A DNA stretch of 64,000 nt. It comes from Daucus carota subsp. sativus. Its lineage: Eukaryota; Streptophyta; Magnoliopsida; Apiales; Apiaceae. The DNA is taken from NCBI RefSeq assembly GCF_001625215.2, contig NC_030386.2:40270796-40334795 (forward strand). Reading direction: 5' to 3'. Shown one piece after another: positions 14,101 to 25,100 of this stretch (positions are counted from its first letter, which is position 1; the number at the start of each line of letters is the position of its first letter). The translations under genes and the position numbers were made by a program. Under the pieces are notes generated by a model. The model saw only the letters and a program-made list of their open reading frames with translations, did not search any database and was not told where the DNA came from.

Positions 14101-15052
14101 CCATTCTTTCAAGAGGAATCCGCGCATTATGCACTGCACAAGCTTCCCTTGTTCCAGGTCCTTTCCACCTACGACCTCCCACACCGCAAGCATTAGGATT
14201 ATTCAATTTGCGCTCCCTTTCTCGTTTACGAGCATTGTCAAACACCTGATGCAAAGGCGTTTTAATAAATTACCACAGGCAAAACAAAGAAAGATGATTA
14301 AATGAAGAGTCATTTAAAATGGTGGCTAAACTATACAGCGATTTTCATTTTTTGGCCTATCTTTCTGATCATCATAATCGTTTTGACATGTATTCACATG
14401 TTTTTGGCGTACTTATTAAAAGGCGCCATTCTCACGATCATGATAATCAGGAAGATCCACCAGAAAAATATAAATTAGTATAAAGTTTAGCCGCCATCCT
14501 GAAATTTACTATTAAAATTAACAAGCATAAAGGGAGGTTACATTCTGAATCCCCTTTAGAGAGGTCGAAAACAAGTAGCCATCCAAAAGCGTAAGTGCCC
14601 CATCTCTAGTTGTCGCAAGACATCCCCACGGGTGGATGGAAGGATCTTGATCATCATCACCTTGAGAACCATCAGTCTTCCTGTTCTGGTACATAACAAT
14701 CTGTGAAAACTCTTCGAGCAAAAAGCCATGACATCTAGAACAAAACATGTTATTACGAGCCTTCTCGAACAGGGCTTGCTTATCGACTCTCAGAAGCTCC
14801 TGACGACCTTGTTCTGACATATCGGCCCAGAACTACATTAAAAACATAAAATGCATCTGCTATCAGTAGAGAGCAACATTTTGACATGACTATTACGAAA
14901 ATATAATATGATCATGCTAAGCACGTAACCTAACACCTCGAGTTTGGAAAAGAAACGGTCATTTAAATGGAAAAAAAGTGTACCTTCTGGAGCTGATCAT
15001 AGCTAACATCTTTCGACCAGAATTCATCATTGGTCTGTGTTAATTCTGGCAT
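11143..15052 (-). CDS. NST1-like Lys/Glu-rich plant protein, tandem copy B (complete)
   Basis: Eight exons join in frame to 962 aa: 14984-15052, 14542-14832, 14013-14245, 13730-13838, 13269-13637, 13020-13151, 12779-12907 and 11143-12699. All introns read as GT-AG. The protein starts M-P-E-L-T-Q and ends at TGA 11143-11145. CxxC pairs lie at residues 54-57 (FCSRCHGF) and 205-208 (FCKDCRKNV), with a conserved GVGGRRWKG segment between. Exon 8 (residues 445-962) starts with a Glu/Lys/Arg-rich coiled-coil-like tract, then is Ser-rich and probably disordered. Exon sizes match copy A in exons 3, 4, 6 and 7. It belongs to a plant family often labelled stress response NST1-like; its biochemical role is not known. 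Nuclear location is plausible from the basic tract but is only inferred. Confidence 0.87.
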
Positions 15053-15530
15053 CCTTTAAATTCAACTACTAATTAACCAGCAAAGAAATAAGGAATAAAA
15101 CTCGAAAATAAAGGAAACAAAACTGAGGAATATTGTGAAAGTGAAGATAGAGAAATCAATGGGGAAATAGACAGTTGAAGTTGAGAGTAAAGAGTACATG
15201 TTGTGATTATGTTGACACTATGGTTTCATTAAGCTAGATTTACATGACGTTATTATGACAACTAAGTCGGGGTTTTCACGGAATCTACTTTAAGGGCAGG
15301 GCAGGGGTTTGGTTATATTTATTCCGACAGTTTTCAGAAGCCCATTTAGGCCCAACGTTGGTCCCCAGGGTCCGAACACAACTCGGAAAGCCCAATTACA
15401 AATCAACTGTTACTGCAGGGTCTCCACTCCGCCCACTACTTGCACTAATCAACAACACAGAAAGTAAACCAGAATTGACTTTAATCACATATCTTCAGAG
15501 ATCGAGAGAGATTGAGGAGAGGGAGAGATT
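15053..15530. promoter_or_regulatory. Bidirectional promoter region (NST1-like B / TMCO1)
   Basis: The 478-bp interval separates the start codons of two divergent genes, so it must hold both promoters and 5' UTRs. No clear TATA box could be assigned to either side. A short GA-rich stretch (AGAGATCGAGAGAGATTGAGG) precedes the TMCO1 start codon and is probably 5' UTR. Confidence 0.55.
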
Positions 15531-16112
15531 ATGGCTTCGAATGTATTCACACAATTCAAATACTCAGACAGCTTAACAGTAGTAGGAATCTCAATCTGCA
15601 CGGCAATCGTCTGCGAAGCGATCTCCTGGCTCCTAATCTACCGCACTAGCTCCTACAAATCACTCAAATCCACCATCGACAAGGCCTCCAAGAAGCTCGA
15701 GACTATGAAGACCGATCCCACCGCCCCGAAAATCTCGGCGAAAAAATCGAAGACCAAGAAGATCGACCGCGTGGAGACGAGCCTCAAGGAGTCGAGCCGC
15801 GACTTGTCGCTCTTCAAGTTCAAGTCGGGCGCCGTGGTGGCGCTCGTGTTGTTCGTGGTATTTGGGTTCTTGAATAATTTGTTTGAGGGCAAGGCGGTTG
15901 CGAAATTGCCGTTTGTGCCGATCAAATTGGTGCAGAAGATGAGCCATAGAGGGCTGCAAGGGGAGGATTTCACGGATTGTTCGATGGCGTTTTTGTATTT
16001 CTTGTGTTCGATCAGTATTCGGACGAATTTGCAGAAGTTTTTGGGGTTTTCGCCGCCACGTGGGGCTGCTGGCGCTGGATTGTTTCCAATGCCGGATCCC
16101 AAGACTAACTGA
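15531..16112 (+). CDS. TMCO1: TMCO1-type ER membrane protein (calcium load-activated channel / GEL complex homologue)
   Basis: Intronless frame of 193 aa starting ATGGCTTCG, close to the usual 188-190 aa of the family. Three hydrophobic segments lie at about residues 15-37, 99-119 and 148-164, with a Lys-rich coiled-coil-like loop (about 42-95) between the first two. The sequences LVQKMSHRGLQGEDFTDCS and CSISIRTNLQKFLGF are characteristic of TMCO1. In animals TMCO1 is an Oxa1-superfamily ER protein described as a calcium load-activated channel and as part of the translocon-associated GEL insertase complex; the plant role is inferred from homology. Codon use is GC-rich compared with its surroundings. 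The stop codon is followed by six more TGA triplets in frame. Confidence 0.93.
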   Translation: MASNVFTQFKYSDSLTVVGISICTAIVCEAISWLLIYRTSSYKSLKSTIDKASKKLETMKTDPTAPKISAKKSKTKKIDRVETSLKESSRDLSLFKFKSGAVVALVLFVVFGFLNNLFEGKAVAKLPFVPIKLVQKMSHRGLQGEDFTDCSMAFLYFLCSISIRTNLQKFLGFSPPRGAAGAGLFPMPDPKTN

Positions 16113-17838
16113 TGATGATGATGATGATGAAGTGAGTCTGTTGAATTTGGTTGTTATTTGTCACGCGGTTTTAGGGTTTTGTTATGATTTTGTAATTTTT
16201 GTTGATTGGATTATAGGCTTTGGATGATTACAATAAAATGTCCACTGTCGGGCTTAAAATGAGCTTCGCTTTAAATTTGATTAGTTTTGCTTCTAGCAGT
16301 TTCCTTTCTTTTTTAATGGTATCTTCTTGCTTGTCTGATTGACTCGAAAATAGAAACGGTACAAGTATAGCTTTTGTGGTTGATGCAATCTTTCATCTAG
16401 GATGATGTCTAGTCAAAAGTTCTGGTCTTAGCAGACGAGGTTTATCTTGCTGTGAAATTTACTTAAAACGGCGAATAATCTGTTTGTGGTGCAAAGGATT
16501 CATATTTATTTCCCCTTTTTTCGTTGGCTAACACGTATTATTGTTATTGTTGTTATTGTTGCAAAACAAGTATTCTCATTATGATTTATAGTTCTTGTGA
16601 AATATGAGTATCAGCTGTATAAGTTTGCTCATAATACTTAAAGTTGAAGCGTTGATGGGTAGAAAATAACTTTTTGATTTACTCATTCTATTATATTTGG
16701 TCTGAGTAGTATGCATAGGGCTCATATTTGAAATCATATCATTCAATGTTGATATCTCCTTTGACCATATTAGTTTACTGCCTCTCTTCTTTCTTTAAGA
16801 ACCTCTTACATTTTTGCTGTCTGGCAGAGAACCGAACATGAATTCTTAGGATGATGGTTACATTGTTAGGGATAGTGATGTCAAGAGAATATTAATGAAG
16901 ATGGCTAATTTGCTGAAGAATATTTTGTTGGGGGACTGCAAAGCTTATGAACTTGCAGTTAAGATAGCTGTTGTCGGATATTTCACAGAGGAATAGTGAA
17001 GGAGTATCTTCATGACTAGGGTCATTTAGAAAAATGGTGTTCAGGTATATCTTTCACATGCTAGTGATATAGATAAAGAAGTTGATGTAGACAAAGTATT
17101 TATTTTTTTACCATTTACCGGTATGAGGCTTCAGGATTGTAACAAATATACTTATGGGAGTTGTTTCTTGTTTCATAGTTGAAGAGACCCATTAAGAAAT
17201 GAAAGGGCATTCATTGTTTGCAACTGACTAGCACATGTTTAAAAAAAATCAAAAACTTCTTTTTTTTAATAAAAGAAGTTGCAAACAATTAACAAAAAAT
17301 GAAGTTACAATTCAGAATAAAGTAGATTAGCAGGATGTTTGAAGATCAAAGTCCAACCACTTTTAAGTTTTAGTTGCTTCAAACCGTGGAGCAAATATAT
17401 CAAACACAGCTTATGAATCAAACAAAAAGATAGATACTCAAGAGTTAGACTGATCATTAGTCCAATATCAGCAGAGTACTACGGTCTACGAATATGTTAT
17501 GTCTAAGGTTAGCAAACCTGCACTGATGTATGAAGTACACTTGGACAATACATGACTTCTCAGCCTGTAACCATATATATTAAATGAGGGCTAAAAGCAT
17601 TGTTGCCTAATCTTACAAACATCAAAACCAAAACCATGCCTCCTGAGTGAGATGCACAACTAATTACATAGTGAACTAAAGGACTAACCCTAAAGGATGA
17701 ACCCTGGAATAAAATGGACAACAAAATTACCTGTACACTATTGGATATCCTTGCCGACATCTGGAAAGTACGCACCCTAAAAACAAAACAAGCACAATTT
17801 TTCTGTGTTATATTTACACATCACAGGAAGTTCTTTGT
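16113..17838. other. Spacer between TMCO1 and the KIN-7 kinesin; both 3' ends
   Basis: Holds the 3' UTRs of two convergent genes. At 16850-16995 there is an open stretch broken by stops that I do not recognise. At 17730-17775 on the minus strand, a 46-base segment is bounded by TTGTTTTTAG and GTAATT, so it looks like a spliced exon in the kinesin 3' UTR. Confidence 0.45.
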
Positions 17839-20800
17839 TTATTTTGTGCCATTCCAAATTTTATAATCATCCTCAACTATAGAGCTTTCTCTAGTTAACT
17901 CGGAAGCATTTACAGGTCCTTGTGATTTCTTCAGCTTTGCTACAAGGACCCACATGTTTGCAAGCTCATTCTCAAGATAAGCCTCTTTCTGTTTGGATTC
18001 TTCAACTCTTCGTTGAAGCTCAGCCTCTCTTTGATCCTTTTCTGCTAAAGCAGCTTCATATGAATGCTCTCTTTCACGCAATAAAGCCAATTCTCTCTTG
18101 ACTTCTGGGTTTACTATGCCTTGGTCATGTCGTTTGATATTGACATCCCTTCTACCATTTCTATTGGCTGCAAAAGTTTTGCGTTGCGTCTGGGAATTCT
18201 TCTGTGCTGCCAGCTCTGCAGTTAGTCTCTCATTATGGTTCATGAGCTTTGCAACTTCTTCCGACAGAGCCTTCAGCTCGACTGCTGCAGCGGAGGCTAA
18301 CCCTTTTGCATAAGAACTTTCTTCTGCAAGTTGCTGATTCTGTATTTCTAGCTTCTCTCTTGATTCAGTTAGCTCAGTCACTTTCACTGTGAGTTCTCCG
18401 ATCTCCATCTAATCAAGGTAGAAGTACGAATGAGTCAGAAATTGTATGGAGTAACATGCATTGATGTCAAGCTCAATGTCAATGCAAAGAGACTGAAATA
18501 ATAAAAATAAATAAACCATGCACGCTCAGTTGAAAGCGGATAATATGATACTATTATGGAGTTATGACTTGCTTGTGGCCCCACAAAAAAACCTACTGCT
18601 CTCGCTTTATAGTACAATATCTTTGAGTTACTAAATCTGAACCTTTTGCATAATTTTTTTGCAGTAATAGATAGTAACAGAAAAGAATATTTTATTCTAA
18701 TATAAAGACTGTCTCGTACTCTCATTTATGACTGGAATTTTCACACTATTACTTGCCAAACCAAAAAAAATCACATACTCAAGTGATAGTACTAGAAAGC
18801 AGAAGAAGATATTAATACAAAACTAAAGTATATCATGTAAGATCAGTTTGAACAAGGTAAACTTCAGTCTGTAAGCAGAGTGGCAAGTTTGAGTCTGGTT
18901 CAAGACATGTCAAATGATTCATGAGTAACACATCCCGTCATAAGAATTCCACTTTAATAAAATATTTTTTCTAGCACAACTTCTATCACATTAGGGAATG
19001 AAGAAGTATTTATGAGATAATACACTAACAAAAGTAGATTGATACAGGGGTAGATATGTAAACCTGGGCTTTCAGAAATGACCCTTCATATACATCTTTC
19101 GACACTGCAGTCTTGTTCATTAAGGAATTTTCCATGTTAACTTTTTCTGTTTCAGGGAACCGTATCGAATTATCAATCATTTGGCTGAGATTTTTTAGCT
19201 CCCGTGCCTCTGATAGCTGTCCTTGCAAAGACAAAACTGTTTGTTGCAATTTTTCACATTCATCAATCTGGCAGAAAGTTGAGCATTGGTCAGTAGGCCT
19301 TGAATAAAGACCAATAACAATTTTACAAAGAATATTAGAAGAATGCGATACCTTTTGGCTGAGCTGCTCTTGAATTACTCTATTGTCCGCAACTTTAACC
19401 TGGAAAATAAATGATACACTAGTTTCTCAATACACGACATAGACAAAAAAAATATCAATGCATGATTAATAAAGAAATTTAAACAATGACTCCAGTTCTG
19501 TCCTGAAATATTCATTTATTCAACTTCAACTCTTTATAATTTTTAGGGCATTGATGAAGCATCTATGTTATTTGTAGAAATTCTGCACACTACAGATATC
19601 TCTATAATATAATATAGGGAATAATAAATATTGGATGAATCAATTATTATATTAACTCGGTCTTGTTATAATACCTTCACAAAACGAAATCCACACAAAA
19701 CATAATTATTAATTTAATGACCACAGAACTCTTTCAAATGTGAAAAGCTATATGTATATAATTATTTAAATATACATCACCTCGAGTTCAAAGGATTTCT
19801 CATTTAATCGTGTCACCAGGTCAGCTACATGGTCAGCTACAGACTGCCACATAAAACGACATTTGGAATGAAAGGTTATTCAAAAAACTTGGTGGAAATA
19901 AAAATGGAATAATAGAAGGCCCTCATACCTCTGACAGTTCCAGCTGATCCAGATTGTCCATAGAAGATATAACAGAACCAGCAATTTGCTGTTCTAGGAG
20001 AGCTATTTGTTCATTTTTCTTTCTGATTTCACCCTGCAACTTTGCCATCTCCTCCTTCATTGAGTAGAAAGTTTCATAAGATTGAATTCAGACATGATAC
20101 TAGCAATTAAACAACCTTTCAAAGAAAACTTTACTTGAATATATTCTTTCTTAGGATATCTCAGGGCCTCATCTGACAACCTCTTCAGCACACTTGAATG
20201 AAAAGCTACCTCACCAGACAATATCTTTTGTTGCTCCCTCAGAAGATCTATTTGGTCCAATGTATGTATGCTAGTCTACCATCAACAAAGAGATAAACAC
20301 TTCAAAACATATATCGACCTTACTCGACATTTCAAATTCAAAAACATGTTGCAAGTCAACTCACCCATGATACACTAAAATACGCAAAAAATAAAATGGA
20401 AATATTGAGGTAGTTGGTTCTACTTAGTAAAATAAATCTCATCTAGACTTGAGAATTAAAATTATGCATGGATATTGCATCATCCATGCTTCTATCCTAA
20501 ATTCATAAAAGCATTAGCAAAATCTAAGCAGGGAAACTAGATTGTTAATCAACTTGAATGCAAAAGAAATTATAATTTCATATTAGTAGAAGACACCTCA
20601 CTGTACAGGGATGAGGGATGTGATGTTCGTTCACATGTGGATGCCTTGGCTATCTTCAATTAATAATAATTTCACAAGGTTGGATAATAATATCTTTGAT
20701 ACATAGATACACGCACAGACACACTCTAGCAAATGTCAATAAGATCCCTTGCTGTAGTACTAGACCATTAATTAAACCATAATGTCAACCCTGTCTTACA

Positions 20801-22089
20801 CAATATAATTGAATAAGTTTATTTAGCTATAGACATTGTTTATTTTGCATGTACCTGAATGAGTTATGGGTAAAAAGAAATAAATATATTGGGTATCATC
20901 TTGTGTGAAATGGATTTAAAACCTGGTATTCGAAGTAAGCAAACCTGGTTCATTTTCTTGATTAACAAAAATATGACAAGTTACACTTAAACATCCCAAA
21001 AACAAACACTAACAGTTGGGAATAAAAAGATGCGGTATGAAATATAACCAACCTTTATAATACTAACAAGTGCTTCAAATTGAAATCAAACCAACCTCCT
21101 CTCCCCATCGTAATAGAGATTATGAATTTTTTATTATTAAATTTATTCAGTAGGTTAATTATATGGAAACTGGTCTGGCTATGGTTTAATTTAAAGCTGC
21201 AGACATGATTAAAAAATTTTGTGAAGTTTCTGTAACTAGATGTAGAAAGAAAAGTAAGAACCCCGTATACTTTTTAAATGGTGAAGTAAATCAATGTGTT
21301 CCACACAACTTTAGCATGAAAAAAAGTTCAGATTCCATACCAGAGGGGTTTCATGTTGTAAAGATTCTTCAGGAGTTTCTCTTCCATGCCTAGCATCCGA
21401 TAGAAGATCAGAAGATGGAGTATTTTCTGCTTTCTGCGAAAGCCGAGATTCCATGAGAAGATTACCACTTTCCGCTTTAGGGGTTGACGGCGTGCTCATA
21501 GACTTTGTCCCACTTGATTTCTCACTAGTGCTCATAAAAGTTCTCGAGCCATTATCTCGTTTCTGCAAAAGATTATCATCTTGAGGACTCTTATTAAGCA
21601 ATACATACATACATACATACGTACATATATATATATATATTAGTTCTAATTTTAATATTAGTTCTAATTTGAACTTCACTATATATGGGTCACGTTCCAG
21701 ATAGAACCGCTTAAACTTAGAACCTTAGAACCATATTAATAGGCATTAAATGAAAGTAATTTGAATGTGTGAAATTAAATATATGAATGTGTTTTAATAT
21801 GGTACATATTAAAATATATGTGTCTTCAATCAATGCACATTCTTAATTTATATTTGATCATTTTAACAACAAAAATATATATAGACTGATTATTATAACG
21901 AGTAGGTAGTAGTTAATGATTATTATGATTTGTAATGATGATTTACATATAAGATAAGGTATCTTAAATAGCATTAATTTGTAATATATATTTATATAGC
22001 TAGGAAGATCATGACCATTAAATTCATATTCATCTAATGGATGTGTGTGGTCCTAAGTTCTAATTTTAATATTAGTTCTAATTTGAACT

Positions 22090-22182
<93 letters not shown>

Positions 22183-25100
22183 CCAACCAGAACAAGTTGA
22201 AGAAAATTCTGAACTGTTACAGAGTGGGAAGCAACTCAATATAGATACAAAAACAGGACAGAATTTGTTGTAGTAGCTAAAACCTATTGAATTTTGGGTT
22301 GATTTTCATCACGGTGAACTTATAAATTCAATTAAGCAAGCATGAAATTTGCATTTCATGTGTGGTAGTATATATATTACAGATACAGGAACTAGGTTGA
22401 CTAGTCAATTCATTGTCAAGTGCAGCAAAGAAAATAGTCACAATATCAATGTACAAGTATATAGCAAAATGCAAGGGATAATTTTTAACTTGCCCGTGGT
22501 TTTAACCAGTTTAACAATCCATTCTTTCGGGTCTTCTTCTCCTCCTTCGGTGTCTCGTCTGCAGTTTCAAAATTTCCATCAACGGAAGTATATGTATCAA
22601 TGTTTTGGTCATCTAAATTCAAATCCCGCCTTCTAAGTGGAAGATATGCAAGCTGCAGATTGTTACGTTAAGAATTTATAATAGAAATGGTCAGGTTGCG
22701 TACTTTTATGACTATATAACTACAAATTTTTCAAGGAGTCATTGTTCAGTTCAAGATAAACAACTACCTCTTCTTCTCCAAAAGAATGCCGTCTTCTCGG
22801 ACCAGGCCGGTGAGAAAATCTAGAAGCCTGTGAGGTTTTTGTAGAGACCAAGATTAACTTTGTTAACCTCTGTATTCTGCTTAACAAAGCAGCTTTGGCA
22901 TCTTCTTCTTGTTCCAATCTCGATTGTAACTTGACTTGATCATCTTCTAACTATATAAATTAACAGGATTGGGTTATAAAGTTAGAGAAACTCACTTCAT
23001 AAATGTACGATGTATAACAATATCATATAATTACTTATGTGTATGTATAAGTTGGACTCTATTCTATCAGGAAAAGTATTTAGACTTTTATGACCGTCTT
23101 TACTTGGTTTCAATGATTGGGCTCGTAAAAAGAAAAAGATGAATAACCAACATGTTAATGACTTTGAAAGCAACAATACAGAAATAGAATGATGACTCGG
23201 GTACGTAGAAGACTAGATAAACTTGGCAAAAATTTATAATTAATTGATAAGTGTGTAGGTTTTACATTACTACATCTAACTACATGTATGATGTATCGAT
23301 AAAAATGTCACTAGTTAAATTATACATTCTTAGGAACTAAACTTGGACTTAACCAAATAACTGGGAAAAGATCCACATCTAAACGAGCAACAATGCAGAA
23401 GGACTGAATAGCCTAGCACAAGAAACCGGGATATTCTAAAAGTTATTTTCTTGTTGGGGGGGTGGGGGGTGCATATGCACTTGCACCTTGCAAGTCATCA
23501 TATTGTAGTGTAATTGGCAGTCAGTAAGTATAAAGGATTATACAATATTGATGGGGTTCTCTACCAACTATTTAACTGGGAATGTACTGAATTCAGTCAA
23601 AACCGGTAGATTTGATACTGATAACAATCTTATTTACATATTTCATTCATACACGAGTTACCCAAAGTTGAGTTACATTCCTCCCCTCAGAGAATGCCTA
23701 CAAGTCTACAACTTTCCAAAAATTGATAATCAGAACAAGTGGCAAAGTTGAAAAACTTTGATTCTTACAAAAGACACAATATACAATGATGCAAGTCCTG
23801 AGGAGATAACGGGACAAAAGGAAGTAGAATATGGAATGGGTAGTTCAAGTAATATCACAAAACAGGGTGAGTCCGGTTACTAAAGGTACCTTTTGTTTAA
23901 GGATTACAATGTCATCTCCTTCTGTGCGCTTCAGTTGAGGAATCGTAACTATACCTCTCTTTAGTTGTTCCAGTTCTTCTTTTAGGGTACGAATCTCATG
24001 TTGATACTTCTTGATAAGTGATTTTTCATCAATTATCTGCAGGTTCATAAGCTTAAAGTTTTACAAAAATGTAAACCAAGACCATATGAAAGACACAGAT
24101 AACCTCAACAAATGCAGTATACCTTGTTTTGTGCTGCTTGAATTTCAATATGTTTTGCACGGTGGGCAAATTTCAATGTGTTGTGTGTCTCTTCCGAATT
24201 GCTTGAAGAGGGAGTAACAGTGCATATGAGCTGAAAATTAAAAAACATACGTAGAACTTATATCATCCCAGCCTTTTCAACAGTCACTTGAAGAGAAGGC
24301 AAAAGTAGTGTTCACATGCATGTACTCATAACTTTACATAGCACATCACAAATCATACACTGAGAAATCTTAAGTGTATCCGATATATTAAAACGTACTG
24401 AAACTCTGCCATGACCACTTAATGAAGACTGAAGAAGTCTAGTCAACTTTGAATCTCTGTATGGTACATGTGAAGCCTTTCCCTCTCCTAATTTTGAAAT
24501 CACCTGTATACAACATAGTATTAACATTCTAGTATCCAACACCCAAATACTCATAAGCTCATTTCTAAGGAAAGGAATACAATATGTTAAGTGCAAACAT
24601 ACATCCTGCTAGATCACTCATAGAACATTTGAAGGGGAAAGAACATGAAAATATTCAACAAAACAAATTAAAATCACGGCAAACATGATAATTTCTTCAA
24701 ATTAAAATCACGGCAAACATGATAATTTCTTACGCCTTAAGTACTCTAACCGCGTACTCGGAATCACCGAATGTTTTGATAGAAATACGGAAGAATGAGG
24801 TATTCTAGTATTCTCAACAGATGTCTTGTCCATGTAAGTATGTGACCAGAGATCAAAAACTTGCTAATAATAATTTATCATTATCAGCATATAGAAAGGA
24901 AAAAGAAAGACTATGAAGTTCTTGAAATCTTCTATAGAACAACAATAATAAGAGCAAAATTTGTAGTTTTTGTTTAATCAATTAGTAGCTCACATATTCT
25001 TTTCATAAGTTTGCCTAATCTCTGGTGCATCAATAGAAGATAAGTAGATATACATATAGTAAAATATTTCACTGACAAAATAACAGCAATAGAAGAGGCC

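Noticed and set aside
16850-17000. Possible gene fragment after TMCO1 (reads like ...LLKNILLGDCKAYELAVKIA...)
   Set aside because: Broken by stops, not recognised, and without splice signals; insufficient for a pseudogene call.
17100-17838. C-terminal RING finger expected for KIN-7D-type kinesins
   Set aside because: No CxxC...CPICR-like coding was found downstream on the minus strand; the frame ends at 17839, so the shorter KIN-7C-like form is annotated.
22094-22176. Long AT run as a replication origin or matrix attachment site
   Set aside because: A simple dinucleotide repeat gives no specific evidence for either.
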